A DNA stretch of 64,000 nt, from assembly GCA_035308565.1 (NCBI GenBank), contig DATGGK010000229.1, positions 62,001 through 126,000 on the forward strand, in the 5' to 3' direction. A model generated the notes under the pieces. That model saw only the letters and a list, made by a program, of their open reading frames with translations. It was not told the DNA's origin and did not search any database. Source of the stretch: JANXLS01 sp035308565. GTDB taxonomy: Bacteria; Planctomycetota; SZUA-567; H5-PLA8. Shown piece by piece: positions 9,936 through 17,334 of this stretch. Position numbers and translations under genes: made by a program. Each line of letters starts with the position of its first letter. Position 1 is the stretch's first letter.

Positions 9936-10355
9936 TCCCGACTCCCTGTGGCGCCGCAGCTCGGCGCCCAACAACCTTTCTAGTTAAAATTACCAAATAG
10001 TTGACGAGAGTGCGACAAATTTACTGCCTGTTTAGCGCCCGCTTTTGTAATTGGACGCCAGTGTATTGCGCTTGGAGATTTTTTGAAGTGCAAGAAGACG
10101 GAGTGCCGAGTCCTGAGTGCTGCGTGCTTAGGCGCCGCGAGAATCTGTTTCAAACCTTCGCGAAGCGAAGCGCCGCTGTTCTCCCCTCTCCCCTTGGGGG
10201 AGAGGGACCGGGGGTGAGGGGTTGGCCCTGCTTGCAATTATGCTTTTGAATTGGCATCTCAGGACTCAGCACTCAGCACTGGCCCTTGTAATTTCGTCTG
10301 TCTTTTGCAAATCCGCCCCACATAATCTATTACCAGGGACAGCGGGACGGATCGA
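9936..10355. other. Intergenic repeat cluster
   Basis: This 420-base gap separates divergent FHA and sigma-factor genes and must hold both promoters, though none stands out. It carries heptamer runs at 10101-10130 and 10258-10281, and a palindrome of the CCCTCTCCC...GGGAGAGGG family with a GGGGTGAGGGG tail at 10181-10222. Members of that last family recur at 55351 and, in frame inside a gene, at 60320. Confidence 0.7.
10181..10222. repeat. REP-like palindrome (CCCTCTCCC/GGGAGAGGG family)
   Basis: The inverted arms CCCTCTCCCC and GGGGGAGAGGG are followed by GGGGGTGAGGGG. The same arrangement occurs at 60320-60381. Confidence 0.75.
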
Positions 10356-10994
10356 ATGGCCGAGGGCATGGTGGGCGCGGGATTGGTGGGGAGTGCGTCG
10401 CTGCCGGCGCACAAGCCCGCTGAGGCGGGGCACATGGCCGAGCGCATCAGCGACGCGGAGTTGGTGGAACGCGCGCGGCGCGGCGAAAAGGCCGCGTTCG
10501 ACGAGTTGCTCGACCGCCATTACAATGTCGTTTCCGCCGCCGCGTACAAAGTGCTGCTGGACGTGGAAGCGGCGAAGGATTGCGCGCAGGACGCGTTTCT
10601 GGAAGCAATCAGCAACTTGGACGATCTGCGCGATGCCAGCAAGTTCGCGCATTGGATTTACGGCATTGCTTACCGCAAAGCGATCTATGTGCTGCGCCGC
10701 CAGAAACTGCATTCCACCGCGATGGTCCATAAAAGCGACGAAAGCAAAGCGGTGATCCGGCTGGGCTCGCCGTCCGAGCAGGCGGAGAAAGGCGAGAAGC
10801 TCGCCAGCATCCGCAAAGCGCTCGGCGACATCCCCGAGATTTACCGCGAAGTGATTGTGTTGAAGATCGTGGACGGCCGCAGCCACGCCGAAATCGCGCA
10901 GATCCTCGACTTGTCCCACGCCGCGGTCGATAAAAGATTGACGCGCGGAAAGGATTTGCTGCGCGAATCGTTGAAGCGGTGGAAGTCGGATTAA
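10356..10994 (+). CDS. ECF-type RNA polymerase sigma factor
   Basis: The 212-residue protein has sigma-70 region 2 (EKAAFDELLDRHYNVVSAAA through DASKFAHWIYGIAYRKAI) and region 4 (IPEIYREVIVLKIVDGRSHAEIAQILDLSHAAVDKRL). There is no region 1 or 3, as in extracytoplasmic-function sigma factors. Residues 1-26 look non-conserved, and a second ATG at 10434 (MAERISDAELVERARRG) with GAGG upstream may be the true start. The next gene, about 190 bases downstream, is a membrane protein that fits an anti-sigma role. Regulon unknown. Confidence 0.93.
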   Translation: MAEGMVGAGLVGSASLPAHKPAEAGHMAERISDAELVERARRGEKAAFDELLDRHYNVVSAAAYKVLLDVEAAKDCAQDAFLEAISNLDDLRDASKFAHWIYGIAYRKAIYVLRRQKLHSTAMVHKSDESKAVIRLGSPSEQAEKGEKLASIRKALGDIPEIYREVIVLKIVDGRSHAEIAQILDLSHAAVDKRLTRGKDLLRESLKRWKSD

Positions 10995-11028
10995 CGGCGA
11001 GATTCAAGGCGCGCGAAGCGCGCCGCCG

Positions 11029-11126
11029 CCGTCTGCCCCGAAGGGGCTGTACATCTTAGCCCAGGGCGTAAAGCCCTGGGTAGATTGCATGCGCGCAGTA
11101 AATAGCCCTGAAAGGGCGACACAAAG
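11029..11126. repeat. REP-A element (AGCCCAGGGC / GCCCTGAAAGGGC)
   Basis: The element contains the palindromes CCCAGGGCGTAAAGCCCTGGG and GCCCTGAAAGGGC about 40 bases apart. It belongs to the family that flanks the transposase gene at 16574-17026, and sits between the sigma factor and the probable anti-sigma gene. Confidence 0.85.
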
Positions 11127-11185
11127 ACGCGGTTGCCCATATGCATGCGCTTCGCAATCGTTTTGGACAAGACGGATTCAAGGTG

Positions 11186-11761
11186 ATGACTACCGACGAA
11201 GCACGCTCCCTGTTGACGCAATACGCTGACGGCCTATTGGACGACGCGCCCGCGCGCGAGCTGGAAGGCGTGTTGGAAAAAAGTCCGGACCTGCAGGCTG
11301 AGCTGAAGCAGATTCGCGACGAAAACGCGCTGCTCGAAGAAGCGCTGGCCCCGCTGCGCGCGAGCAAATCGGCGCGGATGCGCCTGTCGGACGCGATGTT
11401 CGAAGTCCACCGCCAGGCCACGCAGATGGCCGAATCTCTTCCCGAAACCGGCTGGCGCATTTTCAGGCTGGCGTTCTGTTTCCTGACGCTCGTCGGCGCG
11501 ACGCTGCTGGCGGCCTATTATCCGCCGCCGGCGGAAGTGTACGTGACCAAAGGCATGCTGCTGCTCTCGGTCGTCTGCGTCTACGTCATTGGCCTGACCT
11601 TCGTGCTCGTCGGCGCCACCTTCGCGCGGATCGAAACGCGCCTGAAGAGCGCCTTGACCGACCGCAAGAAAAAGCCGTCCGCGCTCGAAGTGCTGCTGGT
11701 GCAAATGTTCGGCATGGCGGCGGTGATTTCGTCGTTTGTGATGTATTGGTGGATGATGTGA
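11186..11761 (+). CDS. Three-helix membrane protein, probable anti-sigma factor
   Basis: The product has an N-terminal helical domain (DEARSLLTQYADGLLDDAPARELEGVLEKSPDL) of the layout seen in anti-sigma factors but without a HxxxCxxC zinc motif. Three membrane helices follow, near 93-115 (FRLAFCFLTLVGATLLAAYY), 120-145 and 170-190. Its position behind an ECF sigma gene supports an anti-sigma function, binding the sigma factor at the membrane; this is inference from context. Several starts are possible (11141, 11183, 11186). I chose the ATG that opens the conserved helical domain. Confidence 0.7.
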   Translation: MTTDEARSLLTQYADGLLDDAPARELEGVLEKSPDLQAELKQIRDENALLEEALAPLRASKSARMRLSDAMFEVHRQATQMAESLPETGWRIFRLAFCFLTLVGATLLAAYYPPPAEVYVTKGMLLLSVVCVYVIGLTFVLVGATFARIETRLKSALTDRKKKPSALEVLLVQMFGMAAVISSFVMYWWMM

Positions 11762-11826
11762 GGGGGAGTGGGGAGTGGAGAGTGGGGAGTCGGGAGTCGG
11801 GAGCGGGGAGCGGGGAGTTGGGAGTG
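11761..11826. repeat. Heptamer tandem repeat (GGGGAGT type)
   Basis: About nine 7-base units reading GGGGAGT with variants GGAGAGT, CGGGAGT and GGGGAGC run directly up to the next start codon at 11827. The GGGAGT units therefore also supply its Shine-Dalgarno sequence. A reverse-complement array lies at 13063-13111, so the pair brackets two genes. Confidence 0.85.
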
Positions 11827-12402
11827 ATGCGTTATCCAATTGCAATTGAGTGGGGTGACGCGAAGCACGCTTTTGGTGTGGTCGTACCAGATTTGCCTGG
11901 ATGCTTCTCCGCCGGCGACACGCTCGACGAAGCGATTTCCAATGCGCAAAAGGCCATTACTCTTTCGCTTGAAGACCGGGTACGACAGGGCGACGCGCCG
12001 CCAAAAACCAAACCCATCAAGACGCACTGGAAAAAGGCCAAGTTCAAGGGATGGGAATGGGCGGTCGCGAATGTGAAGGCGGACGCGACTAGCAGCGTCG
12101 ATTTCGTGACGCACACTACCGTCGGGAGCGTATTCTTCGATCTGGGTCTGCCTCCCCTCGAAGCCCCTGATCTCGACAGAAAGTCCAACTTGATGTTTGA
12201 GCTCGAACGAATTGTACAGCGCCACAAACTGAACTCAGTCAAGGCTGCAAAGAGGTTCGGCGTTGACAGGAATGTGATCAAGCGTCTGAAAAGCGGCGAT
12301 ATCGATTTTTTCACGGTCGATTTATTGATTCAAATGCTGGAGCGCGCTGGAAAGGTGGTGACGGTTGTGGTATCGAACAGAAAGCGCGTGCGCGCGGTGT
12401 GA
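11827..12402 (+). CDS. HicB-like antitoxin fused to an XRE/HTH_37-type DNA-binding domain
   Basis: Residues 1-60 (MRYPIAIEWGD, GVVVPDLPGCFSAGDTLDEA) match the HicB partial RNase-H fold, with a region that includes WEWAVANVKAD following. Residues 110-190 form a helix-turn-helix of the HTH_37/HigA type, starting VFFDLGLPPLEA and including KAAKRFGVDRNVIKRLKSG. Each half is normally an antitoxin; together they suggest a stand-alone regulator or an antitoxin without its toxin, since no HicA or RelE-like frame is next to it. The heptamer repeat ends at its start codon and gives a GGGAGT ribosome site. Confidence 0.75.
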   Translation: MRYPIAIEWGDAKHAFGVVVPDLPGCFSAGDTLDEAISNAQKAITLSLEDRVRQGDAPPKTKPIKTHWKKAKFKGWEWAVANVKADATSSVDFVTHTTVGSVFFDLGLPPLEAPDLDRKSNLMFELERIVQRHKLNSVKAAKRFGVDRNVIKRLKSGDIDFFTVDLLIQMLERAGKVVTVVVSNRKRVRAV

Positions 12403-12432
12403 GATGCTAAGAATACCGTCGATTGACGCATT

Positions 12433-13038
12433 ATGAGCGACGAATTCGTCCAATACATCATCTTCGGTCCGGATTTTGACGCCATGGTCGCGCCAGTGAA
12501 GCCTGACGATGGCGCGTATTTCTTAAATGCGATTCTTCCAACGCTACGGCCACTTTCGGACGAAGAGTACATGTTCGGATTTGCGCTCATTCCGCACACC
12601 GCTGCGCGCTACAGCTATCTGCTCCATAAAAATAGCGTCTTTTGGTGCAGCGAATGGGATCCCGGGCTATTGGTGGTGCGCTTTTCGCCTGATGGTGCGA
12701 TGGCCGCGACCGCGCTTCGTTCGCCAACTCCAAATTTTGGCGGTCGCGAACCGACTGAAGCGGATCTCCGCGACTACGACGAGGATGCGCCAGATCATCA
12801 GTACAATCTCGTCTTTAACGCATGGGACGCGCTGTTTGATGACGAATACCGCAAGTGGCAAGGTTTCAAGTCCGCGGACGAGCAGACGGTAAAAATCTAC
12901 GACGACGCGATAGCGCACGTCGGCAAGATCGAACAACGGCTGTCCGCGCTGGAAGCGGAGGGCAAACTTGCGGGGTGGTCTGAGGATTGCAAACGCAACA
13001 TAGCCAAATGGGCTGGCGATGGGATCCGTGTTCGATAG
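12433..13038 (+). CDS. Hypothetical protein, 201 residues
   Basis: Soluble, acidic, with no signal peptide or membrane helix. It has a Trp/Tyr-rich centre (NSVFWCSEWDPGLLVVRFSP) and a helical C-terminus (KIYDDAIAHVGKIEQRLSALEAEG). I do not recognise the family. Thirty bases separate it from the HicB-HTH gene and both lie between the two GGGGAGT/ACTCCCC heptamer arrays, so they may be a unit; a toxin or immunity-type role is possible but unsupported. The ribosome site is weak. Confidence 0.65.
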   Translation: MSDEFVQYIIFGPDFDAMVAPVKPDDGAYFLNAILPTLRPLSDEEYMFGFALIPHTAARYSYLLHKNSVFWCSEWDPGLLVVRFSPDGAMAATALRSPTPNFGGREPTEADLRDYDEDAPDHQYNLVFNAWDALFDDEYRKWQGFKSADEQTVKIYDDAIAHVGKIEQRLSALEAEGKLAGWSEDCKRNIAKWAGDGIRVR

Positions 13039-13062
13039 CAGGATGGAGGCTGAGAATTTCTG

Positions 13063-13111
13063 CTCCCCACTCCCCGCTCCCTAGTCCCTACTCCCTACTC
13101 CCCACTTCCCC
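13063..13111. repeat. Heptamer tandem repeat (ACTCCCC type)
   Basis: About seven units reading ACTCCCC, GCTCCCT or ACTCCCT form the reverse complement of the array at 11761-11826. They end against the stop codon of the PQQ-propeller gene. Confidence 0.85.
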
Positions 13112-14346
13112 TACCGCCCCAACACCACCACATTCCCCTGATCGTTCCGCAAATAAATCCGCCCGTGCGCGTACGTCGGCGTCGTCCAGCACACTTTTTC
13201 CAGCACCTGCCGGCGCGAAAGCTCCGTGTATTTCGACGGATCGATTTTGACGCTCAGCAGCAGACCGCGTTCGTTCAGCACCAGCAGCGTTTTACCGACC
13301 GCCATCGTCGTGCCGTAACCGATGTTGGGCTGCGACCAGTTTTCCTTGCCGGTCGCTTCGTTGAGCGAAACCAAACTGTTGGTCGATTGTTCCTGCTCAC
13401 CATCGATGCCATAAATCGCGCCGTCTTGAAACACGCTGTTGTTCATCAGATTGCGCATCTCTTTGACGCCCCAAAGGCGCGTGAGTTTCTGGCCGTCGAA
13501 CGCGAGCATGTCCGAACTGATCGTGTTGCTGATGAAGATGCGCTTGCCTTTGTCGAAGATGTAGGGCGTGGTCGCATTCATGTCGAAAAGCGCTTTGAAC
13601 GGGTAGCGCGTGATTTCCGCGCCGTCGGTGTCGGAGAGAATCGAGAAGCCTTTCCCGTCAAGCGCCGCGACGAATTTCTTGCCGTCGAGTTTGAACGCCG
13701 GTGACGTGGCGTAGCCGGCGGGAATGTACGCGGTCTTCGAAGTCCAGAGCACCTTCCCGGATTCAATGTCGAGCGCGCAGGTTTTGCCGCCGTTAAAAAG
13801 CACGCTTGTGCCGTCGATGTACGCGGAACTCGCGAAGCCCCATTCAGGCAGTTTGATTTTGAAAATGTCGAGCAGATTGGCTTTCCAGACGAGCGTAAAT
13901 TGGTCGTCTATTTTGTTGACGTCATAGTGATCCAAAAGGCAGTGGATTTGGCCATCTTTGCTCAACGTAATGATTTTGTTGACGAAGACCGTCGGTGAGG
14001 CGTTCGGCCCGCCGGTATGGAGATGCGCCATGAGCTTGGCGTCGTAGGAGTATTTCCGAAGTTCTTTGCCTGTTGCCGCATCAAAGCAATACACGGTTTC
14101 CTTGCCCGCGCCGTCGTGACCCATCGTGTAGGCATGGCCGTTGGCGACGGTGATCGACGAGTAGCCCAGTCCAACTTTCGCCGTCCAAGCAACTTTCCAC
14201 TTGTTCAAATCTGGTTCGAATTGGCCGTCGTCTGGCGCGATGTTGTCGCCGTTGGGGCCCAGCCAATGCGGCCAATCCGCAGCGCGCGCTTCTATAATGG
14301 TCGCGAAAAAAATCGCCGCTAGAATTACTCGAAAGAGATTTATCAT
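13111..14346 (-). CDS. Secreted PQQ-like beta-propeller protein
   Basis: This 411-residue protein has a signal peptide (MINLFRVILAAIFFATIIEARA) followed by ADWPHWLGPNGDN, the usual opening of planctomycete/verrucomicrobial outer-membrane-assembly or quinoprotein-like propellers. Repeated blades carry motifs such as YCFDAATGKELRKY, CALDIESGKVLWTS and VSLNEATGKENWSQ. No catalytic quinoprotein residues can be assigned, so a binding or scaffolding role outside the cytoplasm is as likely as dehydrogenase activity. Confidence 0.85.
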   Translation of the reverse strand: MINLFRVILAAIFFATIIEARAADWPHWLGPNGDNIAPDDGQFEPDLNKWKVAWTAKVGLGYSSITVANGHAYTMGHDGAGKETVYCFDAATGKELRKYSYDAKLMAHLHTGGPNASPTVFVNKIITLSKDGQIHCLLDHYDVNKIDDQFTLVWKANLLDIFKIKLPEWGFASSAYIDGTSVLFNGGKTCALDIESGKVLWTSKTAYIPAGYATSPAFKLDGKKFVAALDGKGFSILSDTDGAEITRYPFKALFDMNATTPYIFDKGKRIFISNTISSDMLAFDGQKLTRLWGVKEMRNLMNNSVFQDGAIYGIDGEQEQSTNSLVSLNEATGKENWSQPNIGYGTTMAVGKTLLVLNERGLLLSVKIDPSKYTELSRRQVLEKVCWTTPTYAHGRIYLRNDQGNVVVLGR

Positions 14347-14422
14347 TTTGCGCTCGGCAGGTTAAAGACGGTCGCAAACCGTATCGGATCGCCCGAAACA
14401 CGTCAAGCGCGTACGTTGGAAT

Positions 14423-14557
14423 GGGTGGCCCACCCCAGCGGGGTGGGTGCCGCAGGCACAAGAAGCTTTCCCCATGACTCACACATTAGTAATGAGCGTG
14501 AGGTTCAGGAGTGGCTTCTTGTCGCTTCGCGACCCACCCCGCTGGGGTGGGCCACCC
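14423..14557. repeat. Large inverted REP pair (GGGTGGCCCACCCC)
   Basis: A left arm of about 44 bases at 14423-14466 (GGGTGGCCCACCCCAGCGGG ... CAAGAAGC) and its near-perfect inverse at 14513-14557 surround about 46 bases. Each arm is itself palindromic. It lies between the divergent PQQ-propeller and fatty-acid transporter genes, and a heptamer run (14583-14616) follows. Confidence 0.9.
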
Positions 14558-14619
14558 AATACTCATCGCTCATCGCTTTGCATTCAGCACTTTCGTTTAG
14601 CACTCAGGACTCTTGCCCC

Positions 14620-15984
14620 ATGCTCGAACGCATCGGCCTCCGCTTCGAATCCTTCGTCCGGCGCTTTATGCCGGACCCGTTCGTGCTCGCGATTGCGCTG
14701 ACGTTGCTGACGTTCGTGCTCGCGCGCTGCCTCACTGGCCACGGCTTCGTCGAACTCTTCGACTTCTGGCTGAACGGCTCGCCGGATCCCGACGCGGTGG
14801 GGAAAGGCGGATTCTGGTCGCTGCTCGATTTCGCCATGCAGATGGTCTTGATCGTCGTCACCGGCGAAGCGGTCGCGCGCGCGCCGCTGGTTCAGCGCGG
14901 ATTGGTGGCGCTGGCGAGCATTCCGCGCACGGCGTTTTCCGCGGCGGCGTTCGTCTCGTTCGTGGCGATGAGCGTCGGCTGGTTTCATTGGGGATTGGGC
15001 TTGATCGTCGCGGCGCGGCTGGCGTGCGAAGTTGCGGCGCAAATGAAAACGCGCGGAGTGAAATTGCATTACCCGCTGATCGGCGCGGCGGCGTACACGG
15101 CGCTGCTGATCTGGCACGCGGGATTGTCCGGCAGTGCGCCGCTGAAGGTCAACGAGTCCGGACATTTTTTCGTGAAGCTGATCGGCGTCGTCGGCCTGCG
15201 CCAAACGGTCCTGACGCCGATGAACCTGATTGCGTGCGGATTGCTCTTGCTGCTTGTGCCGCTGATCGTCGCGGGCATGACGCCGCCGCCCGAACGCAGC
15301 GTCGAAGCGTCCGACGAATTGCTGGCCGCACGCAATGTCGAACGCTACGCGCCGGACAGATCGACGCTCGCGGGGCGGATCGATGCGGCGTGGTTCTGGT
15401 CGTGGGCGATTGCGCTCGCGGGCGTGGTGGTGCTGGCCGTTTTTTTCGCGCACAAAGGTTTCGATCTGAATCTCAACATCGTGAATTTCGCAATGCTGAT
15501 TGTGGGCATGGCGCTGCACGGTTCGCCGGTGGCCTACATGAAAGCCGCGGCGCAGAGCATGAAAGGCGTGACGGGCATCGTGGTCCAATTCCCGTTTTAC
15601 GGCGGCATCATGGGTGTGATGATGGGTTCGCATCTCAACGAGCAGATTGCGGGCGTCTTCGTGCAACTGGCGAGCGCGAAGACGCTGCCGTTTTTCACGT
15701 ACCTCAGCAGCGTGATTTCGAAACTCTTCATTCCCAGCGGCGGCGGCGAATGGGCCGTCGAAGGCCTGGTGATGATGAAAGCCGCGAAGACGCTCAACGC
15801 CGACGTGGGCAAGACGGTCATGGCCGTCGCCTACGGCAACATGGTCGGCAACATGTTCCAGCCCTTCTGGGCGCTGCCGCTGCTGGGGATCATGGGCTTG
15901 AAGGCGAAGGAGATCATGGGGTACTGCCTGGTGATTTTTTGTGTGGCGTGCCCGGTGTTGGGGGGGATACTGCTGTTGTTTTGA
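14620..15984 (+). CDS. atoE: Short-chain fatty acid transporter (AtoE family)
   Basis: The 454-residue polytopic membrane protein matches the AtoE family (TC 2.A.73), which takes up short-chain fatty acids. Typical segments are FVRRFMPDPFVLAIALTLLTF near the start, MSVGWFHWGLGLIVAARLAC, and FPFYGGIMGVMMGS with IPSGGGEWAVEG in the C-terminal half. About ten hydrophobic helices are visible. The start at 14620 follows a heptamer run and has no clear ribosome site; a longer frame into the repeat is not credible. The substrate specificity cannot be seen. Confidence 0.92.
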   Translation: MLERIGLRFESFVRRFMPDPFVLAIALTLLTFVLARCLTGHGFVELFDFWLNGSPDPDAVGKGGFWSLLDFAMQMVLIVVTGEAVARAPLVQRGLVALASIPRTAFSAAAFVSFVAMSVGWFHWGLGLIVAARLACEVAAQMKTRGVKLHYPLIGAAAYTALLIWHAGLSGSAPLKVNESGHFFVKLIGVVGLRQTVLTPMNLIACGLLLLLVPLIVAGMTPPPERSVEASDELLAARNVERYAPDRSTLAGRIDAAWFWSWAIALAGVVVLAVFFAHKGFDLNLNIVNFAMLIVGMALHGSPVAYMKAAAQSMKGVTGIVVQFPFYGGIMGVMMGSHLNEQIAGVFVQLASAKTLPFFTYLSSVISKLFIPSGGGEWAVEGLVMMKAAKTLNADVGKTVMAVAYGNMVGNMFQPFWALPLLGIMGLKAKEIMGYCLVIFCVACPVLGGILLLF

Positions 15985-16093
15985 AGTCGCGGATTCAAAT
16001 GCCATTTTTCAATGCGAGATTTTGAATTTGATCCCACGAACCCCTGCACTATCCTGTGGATGGAATTTACTAAAACCAAATAGGGGAATTGAT

Positions 16094-16462
16094 ATGACGA
16101 CTAATGAGCGCGCGACGCAAATCTGGTCAATCCTTGCACTCGCTGCGCGCAACAGACAAGTGTTGACCTACGCTATGGTCGCGAAGCTGACAGGCGTCGC
16201 GGCTGTCGGACTTGGGCAATGTTTGGAACCAATTCAATCCTATTGTCTGCTGCGAAACCTCGCACCGCTCACAATTCTAGTTGTCGGTAAGAATTCAGGA
16301 ATGCCCGGAGTCGGATTTATTGCTGCGCAAGATATACCGCGAACGCAGCAAGAAGTATTTTCGTACGATTGGATCGCACATGGTTGTCCTACGCCAATTG
16401 AATTCGAGCACGCTGTGAAAGAGCGTCCGTCAAATGGAATGATTCAGGTGCCTGAGGAATAG
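16094..16462 (+). CDS. Hypothetical protein, 122 residues
   Basis: A small soluble protein (MTTNERATQIWSILALAARN) with a conserved-looking core: AKLTGVAAVGLGQCLEPIQSYC, APLTILVVGKNSGMPGVGF. It resembles small uncharacterised proteins often found as single genes, but I cannot name a family or function. GGGGA lies seven bases before the ATG. Base composition is noticeably more AT-rich than most neighbours, as is that of the transposase next to it, which suggests both were acquired. Confidence 0.7.
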   Translation: MTTNERATQIWSILALAARNRQVLTYAMVAKLTGVAAVGLGQCLEPIQSYCLLRNLAPLTILVVGKNSGMPGVGFIAAQDIPRTQQEVFSYDWIAHGCPTPIEFEHAVKERPSNGMIQVPEE

Positions 16463-16479
16463 CCACTGTGTCCGGCGTT

Positions 16480-16569
16480 GCCCTGAAAGGGCCAAACATA
16501 CCAGCCCAGGGCAACGCCCTGGGTTTCATCGCCCTCCATATTGAGAAAGCCCTGAAAGGGCGAAACAAA
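16480..16569. repeat. REP-A, left flank of RAYT
   Basis: Contains GCCCTGAAAGGGC, the CCCAGGGCAACGCCCTGGG hairpin and a second GCCCTGAAAGGGC. It is the inverted partner of 17045-17132 on the other side of the transposase gene. Confidence 0.92.
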
Positions 16570-16573
16570 TCGG

Positions 16574-17026
16574 TCAATCCCACACGTACTTTTCGTCGTA
16601 TTCGATTTCATATTTTTTAAACAACAAGAGCAGTTCGTCTTGAAATGTAGATTCGCGATGATGCGCCTTTTGGTCTCGAATGTATACGCGCACATTGTCC
16701 ACGGCCGACTGACCAATCGAAAATGCGCCGTAGCCATTTTGCCAGAAGAAATTACGAGGAGCGCCGCAATCGGATTTCGCCCACTTCGATGAGCTCTGTT
16801 TTAACTCCTTAACCACCTGAGCTAACGCGCGGTTTTTCGACAGATTAAAGAGCAGGTGAACGTGATCGGCAGTGCCTCCGATCTGGACCGGTGGCGAGTC
16901 AAGTTGTTTGAGAATTCCGGTCATGTAGCCATGCAATTTGTTCTCAAATCGAGGCAATATCAGCCCCTCGCGATTTTTTGTGCTGAAAACCAAATGGACC
17001 AGCAATTTCGATAATGACTGACCCAT
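16574..17026 (-). CDS. REP-associated tyrosine transposase (RAYT, IS200/IS605 Y1 family)
   Basis: The 150-residue protein has the HUH nuclease fold of single-strand transposases. The metal-binding pair is His55 and His57 in ADHVHLLF, and the nucleophile is probably Tyr115 in VRVYIRDQKAHH, with the expected Gln119. NGYGAFSIG near residue 98 is typical of the RAYT branch. RAYTs cut and join REP hairpins and are thought to spread them. REP-A copies in inverted orientation flank the gene within a few bases on both sides, and related copies lie at 11029, 37543 and 56641. The frame is intact, so the gene may be active. Confidence 0.93.
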   Translation of the reverse strand: MGQSLSKLLVHLVFSTKNREGLILPRFENKLHGYMTGILKQLDSPPVQIGGTADHVHLLFNLSKNRALAQVVKELKQSSSKWAKSDCGAPRNFFWQNGYGAFSIGQSAVDNVRVYIRDQKAHHRESTFQDELLLLFKKYEIEYDEKYVWD

Positions 17027-17044
17027 TTTCCTTGCCCTCCATAT

Positions 17045-17132
17045 ATCGCCCCTTCAGGGCGAAGATTCTCTATTCGCGATTCAGACCCAGGGCGTTGCCC
17101 TGGGCTGGTATGTTTGGCCCTTTCAGGGCAAA
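17045..17132. repeat. REP-A, right flank of RAYT
   Basis: Reverse complement of the left flank: CCCAGGGCGTTGCCCTGGG and GCCCTTTCAGGGC are both present. The rest of this gap up to 17334 holds a short minus-strand frame of about 43 codons with no start (rejected as a gene) and an AATTTTG heptamer run at 17312-17334. Confidence 0.92.
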
Positions 17133-17334
17133 GCCCATTGTTCGCGGATTATTAGATTTTTACCGAATGTTTCAAAACAATTACATGCTGGGGGCGACAA
17201 TTTTCACCACCGCCTTCGCTCCTTCATCAACAACACCAAAAAAAAACGGCGCCCCAATCAAGCTCGTCGTCACCGCATCAGCGAGAATTGCCACGAGCGC
17301 TGCATCGTAATCCTTGAATTTTGAATTTTGAATT

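Noticed and set aside
17185..17310. A minus-strand stretch reading DYDAALVAILADAVTT and on to VVKIVAPSM before a stop.
   Set aside because: It looks faintly protein-like but has no start codon or ribosome site; perhaps a remnant of a gene displaced by the RAYT insertion. Not enough to annotate.
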